Shown here: positions 34,804 through 44,590 of the stretch, piece by piece
How positions within the stretch are numbered: the stretch's first letter is position 1
Layout: each line of letters begins with the position of its first letter
Assembly: GCF_000402035.1 (NCBI RefSeq)
Contig: NC_021287.1
Coordinates: forward strand, 1,922,001 to 1,986,000
From: Caballeronia insecticola
Lineage (GTDB): Bacteria > Pseudomonadota > Gammaproteobacteria > Burkholderiales > Burkholderiaceae
Reading direction: 5' to 3'
DNA length: 64,000 nucleotides
Translations under genes and position numbers: made by a program
Notes under the pieces: model-generated
What the model was told of the DNA's origin: nothing
The model's input: the letters and a program-made list of their open reading frames with translations, nothing else
Database searches by the model: none

Positions 34804-37671
34804 ATGAGCGACAACACGCTTGCGAAGAGCTTCGAGCCTCAAGACATCGAGTCCCAATGGGGCCCGGAATGGGAGAAACGCGGGCTCGCCGCCCCGACTT
34901 TCAAGGACGGCGCGAAGAATTTCTCCATCCAGTTGCCGCCGCCGAATGTCACCGGCACGCTGCACATGGGGCACGCGTTCAACCAGACCATCATGGACGG
35001 TCTCACGCGCTATCACCGCATGCTCGGCGAAAACACGCTGTGGGTGCCGGGCACGGACCACGCGGGCATCGCGACGCAGATCGTCGTGGAACGCCAGCTC
35101 GACGCGCAAGGCGTGTCGCGCCATGACCTCGGCCGCGAGGAATTCTTAAAGCGCGTCTGGGCGTGGAAACAGCAATCCGGCTCGACCATCACGAATCAGG
35201 TGCGGCGTCTGGGCGCGTCGATCGACTGGCCGCGCGAATATTTCACGATGGACGACAAAATGTCGGCCGCCGTGCGCGACGTGTTCGTCACGCTCTACAA
35301 ACAAGGGCTCATCTATCGCGGCAAGCGCCTCGTGAACTGGGACCCGGTGCTCGGCACCGCCGTGTCCGATCTCGAAGTGGTGAGCGAGGAAGAGAACGGC
35401 AGCCTGTGGCATATCCAGTATCCGCTGCCGGATGGCTCGGGACATCTCACGGTTGCCACCACGCGCCCGGAAACCATGCTCGGCGACGTCGCGGTAATGG
35501 TGCATCCGGACGACGAGCGTTATCAGCATCTCATCGGCAAGACGGTCGTGCTGCCGCTGTGCGATCGCGAGATTCCGGTCATCGCGGATGACTACGTCGA
35601 TCGCGAATTCGGCACGGGCGTCGTGAAGGTCACGCCCGCGCACGACTTCAACGACTACGCGGTCGGGCAGCGTCACAAGCTGCCGCAGATCGAAATCCTC
35701 ACGCTCGACGCCAAGATCAACGACAACGCGCCCGAGAAATATCGCGGCATGGACCGCTTCGAAGCGCGAAAAGTGGTCGTGCAGGATCTGGAAGCGCTCG
35801 GCCTGCTCGAATCCGTCAAGCCGCACAAGCTGATGGTGCCGCGCGGCGACCGCACGAACGTGGTCATCGAGCCGATGCTCACCGATCAATGGTTCGTCGC
35901 GATGAGCAAGGCCGCGCCCGAAGGCACGTTCAATCCGGGCAAGTCGATCACCGAAACCTCGCTCGACGTCGTGCGCAGCGGTCAGATCAAGTTCGTGCCC
36001 GAGAACTGGACCACGACTTACTATCAGTGGCTCGAAAACATTCAGGACTGGTGCATCTCGCGTCAGTTGTGGTGGGGCCATCAGATTCCCGCGTGGTACG
36101 GCGCGAACGGCGAAATCTTCGTCGCGAAGACGGAAGAAGAAGCACGCGCCGAAGCCGACGCGCAAGGCTATCAAGGCCCGCTCCGTCGCGACGACGACGT
36201 GCTCGACACGTGGTTCTCGTCCGCGCTCGTGCCGTTCTCCTCGCTCGGCTGGCCGAACGAGACGAAGGAATTGCAGGCGTTCCTGCCCTCTTCCGTGCTC
36301 GTGACGGGCTTCGACATCATCTTCTTCTGGGTCGCCCGGATGGTGATGATGACCACGCATTTCACCGGCAAGGTGCCTTTTCACACCGTCTATGTGCACG
36401 GCCTCGTGCGCGACGCCGAAGGCCAGAAGATGTCGAAGAGCAAGGGCAACACGCTCGACCCGATCGATATCGTGGATGGCATCGACCTCGAATCGCTGGT
36501 CGCGAAGCGCACCACGGGCCTCATGAATCCAAAGGCCGCCGCGCAGATCGAGAAGAAAACGCGCAAGGAATTCCCCGAGGGCATTCCGTCTTTCGGCACG
36601 GACGCGCTGCGCTTCACGATGGCATCGATGGCCACGCTCGGCCGCAACGTGAATTTCGATCTCGCGCGCTGCGAGGGTTATCGCAACTTCTGCAACAAGC
36701 TGTGGAACGCCACGCGCTTCGTGCTGATGAACTGCGAAGGCCACGATTGCGGTTTCGCCAATCCCAACGCATGTAAGCCGGGCGATTGCGGCCCGGGCGG
36801 CTATACGGACTACTCGCAGGCCGACCGCTGGATCGTGTCGCTCCTGCAGCGCACGGAAGCGGAAGTCGAGAAGGGTTTCGCGGATTATCGTTTCGACAAC
36901 GTCGCGAGCGCCATTTACAAGTTCGTCTGGGACGAATACTGCGACTGGTATCTGGAACTCGCGAAGGTGCAGATCCAGACCGGCACGCCGGAACAGCAGA
37001 CCGCAACGCGCCGCACGCTCCTGCGCGTGCTCGAAACCGTGCTGCGCCTCGCGCACCCGATCATTCCGTTCATCACGGAAGCGCTCTGGCAAAAAGTGGC
37101 GCCGCTCACCGACGCGTACCCGGCGGGCGCAACCGCGCGCGACGTGTCGATCATGACGCAGCCCTACCCGCGCGCCGAGCCTAAGAAAATCGACGAGGCC
37201 GCGGAACAGTGGGCGTCCGAACTGAAAACCGTCATCGATGCATGTCGTAATCTGCGTGGCGAAATGAATCTGTCGCCCGCGGTGAAGGTGCCGTTGCTCG
37301 CACACGGCGACGCGGCGCGTCTCACCGCGTTCGCGCCGTACGTCGCCGCGCTCGCGCGTCTGTCCGACGTGAAGATCATCGACGACGAATCCGCCCTCGA
37401 TAAGGAAGCGCACGGCGCGCCGGTCGCGATCGTCGGCACGAACAAACTCGTGCTGAAGGTCGAGATCGATGTGGCCGCCGAACGCGAGCGCCTCACCAAG
37501 GAAGTGGATCGTTTGAACGCCGAAATTACCAAATGTAACGCCAAGCTCGGTAATGAGAGTTTTGTTTCAAAAGCGCCGGCGGCTGTCGTTGAACAGGAGC
37601 GGAAAAGACTGGCAGAATATGCCACCACCATCGAGAAGCTTCAGGCCCAGTTATTGCGTCTGCCCGCCTGA
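34804..37671 (+). CDS. valS: Valyl-tRNA synthetase
   Basis: 955 residues, class Ia. HMGH (HIGH) motif near 50 in [16 protein letters not shown], editing domain (about 190-345), KMSKS near 541 in [14 protein letters not shown], anticodon-binding domain (about 680-830) and a C-terminal coiled-coil arm ([18 protein letters not shown]). It charges tRNA-Val and edits Thr. Divergent from uvrD. Confidence 0.97.
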   Translation: MSDNTLAKSFEPQDIESQWGPEWEKRGLAAPTFKDGAKNFSIQLPPPNVTGTLHMGHAFNQTIMDGLTRYHRMLGENTLWVPGTDHAGIATQIVVERQLDAQGVSRHDLGREEFLKRVWAWKQQSGSTITNQVRRLGASIDWPREYFTMDDKMSAAVRDVFVTLYKQGLIYRGKRLVNWDPVLGTAVSDLEVVSEEENGSLWHIQYPLPDGSGHLTVATTRPETMLGDVAVMVHPDDERYQHLIGKTVVLPLCDREIPVIADDYVDREFGTGVVKVTPAHDFNDYAVGQRHKLPQIEILTLDAKINDNAPEKYRGMDRFEARKVVVQDLEALGLLESVKPHKLMVPRGDRTNVVIEPMLTDQWFVAMSKAAPEGTFNPGKSITETSLDVVRSGQIKFVPENWTTTYYQWLENIQDWCISRQLWWGHQIPAWYGANGEIFVAKTEEEARAEADAQGYQGPLRRDDDVLDTWFSSALVPFSSLGWPNETKELQAFLPSSVLVTGFDIIFFWVARMVMMTTHFTGKVPFHTVYVHGLVRDAEGQKMSKSKGNTLDPIDIVDGIDLESLVAKRTTGLMNPKAAAQIEKKTRKEFPEGIPSFGTDALRFTMASMATLGRNVNFDLARCEGYRNFCNKLWNATRFVLMNCEGHDCGFANPNACKPGDCGPGGYTDYSQADRWIVSLLQRTEAEVEKGFADYRFDNVASAIYKFVWDEYCDWYLELAKVQIQTGTPEQQTATRRTLLRVLETVLRLAHPIIPFITEALWQKVAPLTDAYPAGATARDVSIMTQPYPRAEPKKIDEAAEQWASELKTVIDACRNLRGEMNLSPAVKVPLLAHGDAARLTAFAPYVAALARLSDVKIIDDESALDKEAHGAPVAIVGTNKLVLKVEIDVAAERERLTKEVDRLNAEITKCNAKLGNESFVSKAPAAVVEQERKRLAEYATTIEKLQAQLLRLPA

Positions 37672-37747
37672 ATTGGGGTTCGAAACAAATCGGTGCGCCC
37701 CAAGTCGTCTCGACGTTCTAAATGATTAAGAGGATCAGGGTTATCAC

Positions 37748-38629
37748 ATGCTAAAAGTTACCAAAGCGGTTTTTCCCGTCGCGGGTCTGGGCACGCGGTT
37801 TCTTCCCGCGACCAAGGCCAGCCCGAAGGAAATGCTGCCAGTCGTGGACAAGCCGCTGATTCAATACGCGGTCGAGGAAGCGATGGCGGCCGGCATTACC
37901 GAGATGATCTTCGTCACCGGGCGCAGCAAGCGCGCCATCGAAGATCACTTCGACAAGTCCTATGAGATCGAAGCGGAACTCGAGGCCCGCGGCAAGCAGA
38001 AGCTGCTCGAACTCGTGCGCAGCATCAAGCCGAGTCACGTGGACTGCTTTTATGTGCGTCAGGCCGAGGCGCTCGGGCTCGGTCACGCGGTGCTGTGCGC
38101 GGAAAAGCTCGTCGGCGACAACCCGTTCGCCGTGATCCTCGCGGACGACTTGCTGTACGGCAAGCCGCCCGTCATGTCGCAGATGATCGAAGTGTTCGAC
38201 CACTATCACAGCTCGGTGATCGGCGTCGAAGAGATTCCGGCGGAAGAGTCGAAGTCGTACGGCGTGATCGACGGCAAGGAGTGGGAAGACAACATCTTCA
38301 AGCTGTCGGGTATCGTCGAGAAGCCGGAACCGGCCGTTGCGCCGTCGAATCTGGGCGTGGTCGGGCGCTATGTGCTCAAGCCGCGCGTCTTCGATCACAT
38401 CCGCGCGCTCAAGCCCGGCGCGGGCGGCGAACTGCAACTGACGGACGCGATTCAATCGCTGCTGTCGGACGAGCAAGTGCTCGCGTACAAGTACCACGGC
38501 ACGCGTTTCGATTGCGGCAGCAAGCTCGGCTATCTGAAGGCGACGGTGGAATTCGCGCTGCGCCATCCGGAAGTGGCCAAGGACTTCGAGGAATATCTGC
38601 GCACGCGTTCGCCGGTTCTGGAAGGCTGA
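37748..38629 (+). CDS. galU: UTP--glucose-1-phosphate uridylyltransferase
   Basis: 293 residues. Nucleotidyltransferase motif AVFPVAGLGTRFLPATKASPKEM (about 7-28), VDKPLIQYAVEEA, and the substrate block ELQLTDAIQ (near 232-240). It makes UDP-glucose for envelope polysaccharides and trehalose. It starts 76 bp after valS and is closed by a strong terminator. Confidence 0.96.
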   Translation: MLKVTKAVFPVAGLGTRFLPATKASPKEMLPVVDKPLIQYAVEEAMAAGITEMIFVTGRSKRAIEDHFDKSYEIEAELEARGKQKLLELVRSIKPSHVDCFYVRQAEALGLGHAVLCAEKLVGDNPFAVILADDLLYGKPPVMSQMIEVFDHYHSSVIGVEEIPAEESKSYGVIDGKEWEDNIFKLSGIVEKPEPAVAPSNLGVVGRYVLKPRVFDHIRALKPGAGGELQLTDAIQSLLSDEQVLAYKYHGTRFDCGSKLGYLKATVEFALRHPEVAKDFEEYLRTRSPVLEG

Positions 38630-38666
38630 TGCTTCAGGCTTAAGGCGCCGATTTAAGGCTTGCGAT

Positions 38667-38707
38667 AAAAAAATGCCCGTCACGCTGTGTGACGGGCATT
38701 TTGTTTT
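38667..38707. terminator. Bidirectional terminator between galU and tusA
   Basis: AAATGCCCGTCAC and GTGACGGGCATTT form a 13-bp perfect stem with a 5-nt loop (38671-38701). There are A-runs on the left and T-runs on the right, so it can stop transcripts from both convergent genes. Confidence 0.92.
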
Positions 38708-38727
38708 TGGCGACGGCTTCGCGGCGT

Positions 38728-38955
38728 TTAACGGCGACGCATCAGGAAGACGAATACCTTGTCCTGCGACGTCGCCTCGACGATCTCATTGCCGGTCTGT
38801 CTTGCGAACGCCGCGAAATCGCGTTGCGATCCGGGATCGGTTGCGAGTACCTTCAAAATCTGACCGCTCGTCATATCGGCAAGCGCTTTCTTCGCCCGCA
38901 AAATCGGCAACGGGCAGTTGAGCCCGCGCGCGTCGACTTCCTTGTGAACTTCCAT
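38728..38955 (-). CDS. tusA: TusA-like sulfurtransferase
   Basis: 75 residues. The active-site CPxP motif is in ARGLNCPLPILRAKKAL with the persulfide-carrying C14, and the C-terminal QDKVFVFLMRRR strand is family-like. SirA/YedF/TusA proteins relay sulfur for tRNA thiolation or cofactor synthesis; which role applies cannot be told. The ATG at 38955 fits the family length; the longer upstream frame is not similar. Confidence 0.88.
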   Translation of the reverse strand: MEVHKEVDARGLNCPLPILRAKKALADMTSGQILKVLATDPGSQRDFAAFARQTGNEIVEATSQDKVFVFLMRRR

Positions 38956-39034
38956 CGCGTTTGAACCTTCCGTGTGCCTGGTGGGATTGCGCTTGTGATT
39001 ACGCTTGTGCGGAAGTTCGATTTTAACGCAGCGT

Positions 39035-40051
39035 TCACAACTCCACCGCGGCCCCGCTCTCATACGCCCGCCGCAACGCGATCCCGATGCGCGTCGCTTC
39101 CCGCGCGTCATCCAGCGTGAGGCCGGTCGGCTTGCCGTCGACGAGCAGCGCCACGAACGCGCGCGCCTCGCGCAAAAACGCGTCTTCGAAACGCTCGAAG
39201 AACGTCGGCGTGCACGCGTTGCGCATGCCGTGCGCATCGGCGATCTCGACGCGGTTCGCGCGCGGATTGCGCCCGACCGACAACGCGCCCGCCGTGCCGA
39301 TCACTTCCGTCTGCGTGTCGTGGCCGTGCGCCATCGTGCGCGATGCGTACAGCACCGCAAGCCGCCCGTCTTCGAACTCGATGGTGCCCACGCCATTGTC
39401 GATATCGCCGCACTCGCGCAAACCTTCGTGAATCGCGATGGTGCCGCTCGCATACACGCGCTTCGGGCGCGGATTGCCGAGCAGCCAGCGCGCGAGATCG
39501 ATGTCGTGCACGCTGCAATCGAGAAAGAGGCCGCCCGAAGTCGGCGCGAATCGCACGAAGAAGCCATCGGGATCGTTCTTGTCGCAGGTCTGCGATCGCA
39601 CCATGAACGGCCGGCCGATTGCGCCCGCGGCGACACTGTCGAACGCGTCGCGATAACTCGCATCGAAGCGGCGCACGAAACCGATCATCACATGCAGATG
39701 CGGATGACGCGCGTGCTCGTCGATCACGGCATCGCATTCGGCGAGATCGAGCGACAGCGGCTTCTCGCAGAAGACATGCTTGCCCGCGCGCAACGCGGCG
39801 ATGATCTGCCGCGCATGCAGCGAAGTGGGCGTGACGAGCCAGACCGCGTCGACGGACGGGTCCGCGAGCAACGCGTCGTAGTCTGCATGGAGCGCGAGTT
39901 CGGGCCAGTGCTGCCGCGCCCAGTCGCGCTCTTCCTGCACGGGGCTGCACGCCGCGACGAGCTTCGCGCCCGGCACGTGCCACGCGAGATTCTCGGCATG
40001 ACGGCGCCCGAGCCTGCCCAATCCGACGATACCGAAGCGCACCGTGCTCAT
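39035..40051 (-). CDS. Gfo/Idh/MocA family oxidoreductase (inositol dehydrogenase-like)
   Basis: 338 residues. N-terminal Rossmann domain with GLGRLGRRHAENL (about 9-21), the EKPLSLDL block (near 98), and the C-terminal Gfo/Idh domain with SVHDIDLARWLLG (catalytic Asp-His type). NAD-dependent sugar or cyclitol dehydrogenase. It overlaps the end of iolG by 1 bp, so it belongs to the inositol operon; oxidation of scyllo- or another inositol isomer is a reasonable inference. Confidence 0.88.
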   Translation of the reverse strand: MSTVRFGIVGLGRLGRRHAENLAWHVPGAKLVAACSPVQEERDWARQHWPELALHADYDALLADPSVDAVWLVTPTSLHARQIIAALRAGKHVFCEKPLSLDLAECDAVIDEHARHPHLHVMIGFVRRFDASYRDAFDSVAAGAIGRPFMVRSQTCDKNDPDGFFVRFAPTSGGLFLDCSVHDIDLARWLLGNPRPKRVYASGTIAIHEGLRECGDIDNGVGTIEFEDGRLAVLYASRTMAHGHDTQTEVIGTAGALSVGRNPRANRVEIADAHGMRNACTPTFFERFEDAFLREARAFVALLVDGKPTGLTLDDAREATRIGIALRRAYESGAAVEL

Positions 40052-41052
40052 CAGGCATTCTCCCCTAGACGGACGATGCGCTGCTCGCGCCACGACAGCG
40101 TCGCGGCCTCGGCCAGTTCCAGCGCCTTCAAACCGTCCGCGACCGTCGTGCGGACCGGCTTGCCGTGGTTCACCGCGTCGAAGAAATGCGCGATTTCCGC
40201 CGCATACGCCGCGCGATAGCGTTCCAGGAAGAACGCCTCGGGCACGTCGTTCGAGACGGCTTTGGTCGAATAGGCCGTGACCTCCGTGGGCCGCACGTTG
40301 CCCGCCTGCAGCATGCCCGCGCCGCCGAGCACTTCGAAACGCTGATCGTAGCTGTAGCCCGAGCGACGCGCCGTGTTGATCTGGCACAGACGCCCGCGCT
40401 TCGTGCGGATCGTCACCGCGGTCGAATCGATATCGCCCGCCTCGGCAATCGCCGGATCGGACAGGCAACTGCCGGTCGCGTGCAGCGTGTCGGCTTCGTC
40501 GTCGAGAATCCAGCGGAAGATGTCGAAATCGTGGATCAGCATGTCCTTGAAGATGCCGCCCGAATGCCTGATGTACTCGACCGGCGGCGCGCCCGGATCG
40601 CGGCTCGTCACGACCAGCATTTCCGGCTCGCCGATCTCGCCCGCATCGATGCGCGCCTTCAGCGCGGAGAACGTCGGATCGAAGCGGCGCTGAAACCCGA
40701 TCATGCAGACGACGCCCGCCTTCGCCACCGCATCCGCGCAGGCGCGCGCCCGGTTCAACGCGAGATCGACGGGCTTCTCGCAGAACACGTGCTTCTTCTG
40801 CGCCGCCGATGCAAGGATCAGGTCCGCATGCGTGTCCGTGCTCGAACACACGACCGTCGCGCCGATGGCGGCATCGCCCATCGCGCCGTCGACATCGGCG
40901 ACCTGGGCGCCGTACAAGGCCGCAAGCGCGGCAGCCGCCTCGCGATTCACATCGACCACGTATTTCAGGCGCACGCCCGGCTGGCGCGCGAGATTGGCCG
41001 CGTGAATCTTGCCGATGCGCCCTGCGCCGAACACTGCCACATCAATCGTCAT
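40051..41052 (-). CDS. iolG: Inositol 2-dehydrogenase
   Basis: 333 residues, Gfo/Idh/MocA family. GAGRIGKIHAANL NAD-binding loop near 9-21, EKPVDLAL (near 94), and the IHDFDIFRWIL catalytic region (near 174-184) with the HSGGIFKDMLIHD block characteristic of IolG. It oxidises myo-inositol to 2-keto-myo-inositol, the first catabolic step. The ATG at 41052 is preferred over the GTG two codons earlier because the AAGGAG site is at better spacing. It overlaps the end of the regulator gene by 11 bp. Confidence 0.92.
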   Translation of the reverse strand: MTIDVAVFGAGRIGKIHAANLARQPGVRLKYVVDVNREAAAALAALYGAQVADVDGAMGDAAIGATVVCSSTDTHADLILASAAQKKHVFCEKPVDLALNRARACADAVAKAGVVCMIGFQRRFDPTFSALKARIDAGEIGEPEMLVVTSRDPGAPPVEYIRHSGGIFKDMLIHDFDIFRWILDDEADTLHATGSCLSDPAIAEAGDIDSTAVTIRTKRGRLCQINTARRSGYSYDQRFEVLGGAGMLQAGNVRPTEVTAYSTKAVSNDVPEAFFLERYRAAYAAEIAHFFDAVNHGKPVRTTVADGLKALELAEAATLSWREQRIVRLGENA

Positions 41053-41920
41053 AGCCACCTGTCTCCTTGGATTCTTCGACGTTCAACTCAAGCCGGTACG
41101 CGAGCGCGATGAACAACGCCTGGCACAGGCAAATGGTGCTCGTGAGCGAGCGGAACGCGAACGCGCTGCCCTCCTTCACGAACAGACTCGTGCTCGCGTG
41201 ACGCGCGAGCGGCGAAAGCTGGCTATCGGTGATGACGAGGGTGGCCGCGCCATGATGCTGCGCGGCGCGCACGCAATACTGCGTCTCCTTGCCGTAGGGC
41301 GCGAAGCTGATCGCGACCACCACGTCCCCCTTCTTCACGCTGCGGACCTGCTCGCGGATCATGCCGCCGATGCCCGACAGCAGATGCACGCGCTTACGCG
41401 TGTGCTGCAACGCATAGACGATGTAGCTCGCCACCGGAAACGAGCGGCGCACGCCGACCACATAGATGTTCTCGGCCTGCGAGAGCATGTCGACGGCGGC
41501 TTCGAACTGTTCGTTGTCGAGACCGGCTTCCAGTTCGTCGAGACCCGTGCGGCTCGCCGCGATGAACTCGCGCGCCACCGACACGCCCGACGCTTCGCCC
41601 GCCTTCTCGTCGATGAGCTTGCGGATGCGCTGCTGATAGCTCTGCTGCGAGCCGCCGCCGCCCGCGTACGCCTGCCTGAACACCGCCTGCAGATCGGAGA
41701 AGCCGGAGAAACCGAAGCGCTGCGCGAAGCGCACGACTGCCGACGCATGCACGCCGCACGCGCTGGCGATGTCGGCGGTGCGATCCATCATCACGCTTGA
41801 GCGATGCTGCTCGATGTAGGTCGCAACGCTCTTCAACTGGCGCGGCAGCGAGTCGTATGCGTCGGTGATCCGTTGCATCAACTCATCGACGCTCTGCACT
41901 TCGGTGCTGGTTTCATCCAT
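41042..41920 (-). CDS. MurR/RpiR family regulator (IolR-like)
   Basis: 292 residues. N-terminal HTH_6 domain (about 12-90; ASACGVHASAVVRFAQRFGFSGFSDLQ is the helix-turn-helix) and a C-terminal SIS phosphosugar-binding domain (about 130-270; YVVGVRRSFPVASYIVYAL). By position and type it resembles IolR of rhizobia, which represses iol genes and is relieved by a phosphorylated inositol intermediate. Its likely operator lies in the divergent gap to the importer genes. Confidence 0.9.
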   Translation of the reverse strand: MDETSTEVQSVDELMQRITDAYDSLPRQLKSVATYIEQHRSSVMMDRTADIASACGVHASAVVRFAQRFGFSGFSDLQAVFRQAYAGGGGSQQSYQQRIRKLIDEKAGEASGVSVAREFIAASRTGLDELEAGLDNEQFEAAVDMLSQAENIYVVGVRRSFPVASYIVYALQHTRKRVHLLSGIGGMIREQVRSVKKGDVVVAISFAPYGKETQYCVRAAQHHGAATLVITDSQLSPLARHASTSLFVKEGSAFAFRSLTSTICLCQALFIALAYRLELNVEESKETGGYDD

Positions 41921-41992
41921 TTCAGGCTCGTTCTGTTGCGCGCTCCGTGACGGGCGCCGTGGAACCGATTATAGGAAGGCCGCAAGAAAATT

Positions 41993-42006
41993 GGAATGTA
42001 TTTTCC
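41993..42006. promoter_or_regulatory. Probable IolR operator (GGAA-N6-TTCC)
   Basis: GGAATGTATTTTCC, flanked by T and A so that TGGAA/TTCCA also pairs. It matches the GGAA-N6-TTCC palindrome reported for rhizobial IolR sites. It lies 73 bp upstream of the regulator gene start and 152 bp upstream of the importer gene start, so it could control both directions. Confidence 0.65.
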
Positions 42007-42158
42007 ATTTGCCGAACGCATGAAATTTCTATTGCAGACGGCGGAAAACTGACCTACTCTTGGTCCTGAGCACGGCGCCGAATGTATCGACTCACTCGAA
42101 CGCGGCGGCGGCTCGCGAAACCATCACATCAAACTACAAACCGAGATAGGTGGAGACA

Positions 42159-43211
42159 ATGACCATTCGTAACGGTCGGGCCGCGCTGCGCGCGCTGGTG
42201 GCTGCTACTGCGTTGTGCAGCGCAGCGTTGATCGCGGCGAGTCCCGCACAGGCGGCGCCCGACGCGAAGTTCGTGCTGATCAGCCACGCTCCGGACTCGG
42301 ATTCGTGGTGGAACACCATCAAGAACGCGATCAAGCAGGCGGATGAGGACTTCAACGTCCAGACCGACTATCGCAATCCGCCGAACGGCGACATCGCGGA
42401 TATGTCGCGTCTGATCGAGCAGGCCGCCGCGCGCAACTACGATGGCGTCATCACCACCATCGCCGATTTCGACGTGCTGAAGAGCGCGCTCAACAAGGTC
42501 ACCGCGAAGAAGATTCCGCTCGTGACGATCAACTCCGGCACCGAGGAACAGAGCGCGCAACTCGGCGCGATCATGCATGTCGGCCAGCCGGAGTATGTCG
42601 CGGGCAAGGCGGCGGGCGAGAAAGCCAAGGCCGCGGGCGTGAAGTCGTTCCTGTGCGTGAATCACATCGCGACGAACACCGTTTCGTTCGACCGCTGCAA
42701 GGGTTTCGCCGATGCGCTCGGCATCGACTACAAGGCCTCGACGATCGATTCGGGACAGGACCCGACCGAGATTCAATCGAAGGTCTCGGCCTATCTGCGC
42801 AACCATCCGGACACGGGCGCGATCCTCACGCTCGGACCGACGCCCGCCTCCGCGACGCTCAAGGCCGTGACGCAAATGGGCCTGCAAAACAAGATCTATT
42901 TCGTGACCTTCGACTTCTCCGACGACATCGCGAAGGGGATCAAGGACGGCACGATCAAGTTCGCGATCGATCAGCAGCCGTATCTGCAAGGCTATATTCC
43001 GGTGGCCGTGCTTGCGATCGTGAAGAAGGAACACACGACCGATCCGGCGAAGATCCGCCAGATTCTTGAGGCGAATCCCAAGTTCAAGGCGCGCCTCGAA
43101 ACCTACGGACTGCAGCCGTCGTATGGGCCGAAGAACATCCGTTCCGGTCCGGGTTTCATCACCAAAGAAAATCTCGACAAGGTCCAGAAATACGCCGGTC
43201 AATATCGTTGA
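42159..43211 (+). CDS. Inositol/sugar ABC transporter, periplasmic binding protein
   Basis: 350 residues. Signal peptide of about 32 residues ending SPAQA. The rest is a periplasmic_binding_4 (ribose/inositol type) protein: HAPDSDSWWNTIKNAIKQADEDFNVQTDY and a C-terminal QQPYLQGYIPVAVLAIV hinge. It would capture myo-inositol for the permease. The ATG at 42159 follows AGGTGGAG; a GTG three codons earlier is less likely. Confidence 0.9.
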   Translation: MTIRNGRAALRALVAATALCSAALIAASPAQAAPDAKFVLISHAPDSDSWWNTIKNAIKQADEDFNVQTDYRNPPNGDIADMSRLIEQAAARNYDGVITTIADFDVLKSALNKVTAKKIPLVTINSGTEEQSAQLGAIMHVGQPEYVAGKAAGEKAKAAGVKSFLCVNHIATNTVSFDRCKGFADALGIDYKASTIDSGQDPTEIQSKVSAYLRNHPDTGAILTLGPTPASATLKAVTQMGLQNKIYFVTFDFSDDIAKGIKDGTIKFAIDQQPYLQGYIPVAVLAIVKKEHTTDPAKIRQILEANPKFKARLETYGLQPSYGPKNIRSGPGFITKENLDKVQKYAGQYR

Positions 43212-43237
43212 TCGCGGCGTGACCTTCTTGGGGCGGC

Positions 43238-43288
43238 CTGCTTAGTTCAGCCTGCTTAGTGCACCACTGCTTAGTGCAACCTGCTTAG
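43238..43288. repeat. Four-copy ~15-bp tandem repeat between binding-protein and permease genes
   Basis: CTGCTTAG occurs at 43238, 43252, 43267 and 43281 (periods 14, 15 and 14 bp), with the bases between copies also similar (GTGCA/GTTCA). It is 26 bp after the binding-protein stop and 117 bp before the permease start. It could act as an RNA-processing or stability element. Confidence 0.85.
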
Positions 43289-43405
43289 CGCCGCCCGCTT
43301 TTATCAATGTTCATTGCGTACTGCTGCGTCCGTTCGCGGACGCGGCGGGAGCGCGCACATCGGTACTGCATCGAATATCGTCATATCGAGTCTCAAGGAG
43401 CAATC

Positions 43406-44572
43406 ATGGGCGTAGCCGGCAAGCACTATCCTCCTCACGTGAATCCGCAGCAGGACAACACCGAAACGCCTGACGCGGCCAAACCGTCGGACGAGCGCGT
43501 GCGCCAGCAATCGTGGTTCGGTCACTTGCTGAATCGCCCGGAATTCGCGGCAATTTCCGGCACGGTGCTCGTGTTCATCGTGTTCGGTTTCGGCGCGGGC
43601 TCGTCGGGCATGTTCAATCTCGACGGCGTGATGAACTGGTCGCAAGTCGCGGCCTATCTCGGCCTGCTCGCGGTGGGCGCATGTCTCTTGATGATCGCGG
43701 GCGAATTCGATCTGTCGATCGGCTCGATGATCGGCTTCGCCGGCATGATGGTCGCGCTGCCCTCGGTCTACTTCCACTGGCCGATCTCACTGTCGATTCT
43801 CTTCGCGTTCGGCTGCTCGATGCTGCTCGGCGCGCTGAACGGCTATCTCGTGATGCGCACGCGCCTGCCGTCGTTCATCGTCACGCTCGCGTTTCTGTTC
43901 ATCCTGCGCGGCCTGACGCTCGCGCTGTCGATCATGTTCGCGGACCGCACGATCATCTCCGGCGTCGGCGACCTCGCGCAGAACGATCCGATCACCAACG
44001 CGCTGTTTCATGGGGTCGCGTTGCACGGCTTGTTCAACTGGCTCGCGCACATGGGCATCGGCAAGCTGCTCGACAGCGGCGAGCCGCTCGTGCCGGGCAT
44101 TCCGAAGGTCATCATCTGGTGGTTCGCGCTCGCCGCAGTGGGCGCGTTCGTGCTCGCCAAGACACGCTACGGCAACTGGATTCTCGCGGTCGGCGGCGAC
44201 GCCACGGCAGCGAAGAACGTCGGCGTGCCGGTCAAGCGCGTAAAGATCTCGCTGTTCGTACTGACCGCGTTCTGCTCGTGTCTCTTCGCCGTGCTGCAAG
44301 TGTGCGACATCGGTTCGGCGGCGGCGGATCGCGGCTTGCAGAAAGAGTTCGAAGCGATCATCGCGGCGGTCATCGGCGGCACGCTGCTGACGGGCGGCTA
44401 CGGCTCGGTAGTCGGCGCATGCTTCGGCGCGCTGATCTTCGGCGTGGTGCAGATCGGCATCACCTATACGAACGTGAGTTCGGACTGGTTCCGCGTGTTC
44501 CTTGGCGTGATGCTGCTGATCGCCGTGCTCTTCAACCACTATGTGCGCCGTCGCGTGTCACAGGCTCAATAA
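43406..44572 (+). CDS. Inositol/sugar ABC transporter permease
   Basis: 388 residues of the RbsC/YtfT family. A 55-residue charged cytoplasmic N-terminus, then about ten membrane segments, with the binding-protein-dependent block LVMRTRLPSFIVTLAFLFILRGLTL and IAAVIGGTLLTGGYGSVVGACFGALIFGVVQ near the C-terminus. AAGGAG lies 7 nt before the ATG at 43406. Forms the membrane channel with the ATPase that follows. Confidence 0.92.
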   Translation: MGVAGKHYPPHVNPQQDNTETPDAAKPSDERVRQQSWFGHLLNRPEFAAISGTVLVFIVFGFGAGSSGMFNLDGVMNWSQVAAYLGLLAVGACLLMIAGEFDLSIGSMIGFAGMMVALPSVYFHWPISLSILFAFGCSMLLGALNGYLVMRTRLPSFIVTLAFLFILRGLTLALSIMFADRTIISGVGDLAQNDPITNALFHGVALHGLFNWLAHMGIGKLLDSGEPLVPGIPKVIIWWFALAAVGAFVLAKTRYGNWILAVGGDATAAKNVGVPVKRVKISLFVLTAFCSCLFAVLQVCDIGSAAADRGLQKEFEAIIAAVIGGTLLTGGYGSVVGACFGALIFGVVQIGITYTNVSSDWFRVFLGVMLLIAVLFNHYVRRRVSQAQ

Positions 44573-44590
44573 GGCAAGCGGAGAACCGAC

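Noticed and set aside
35146..37413. Open frame of 755 codons antisense to valS
   Set aside because: Shadow of the synthetase gene; no family features.
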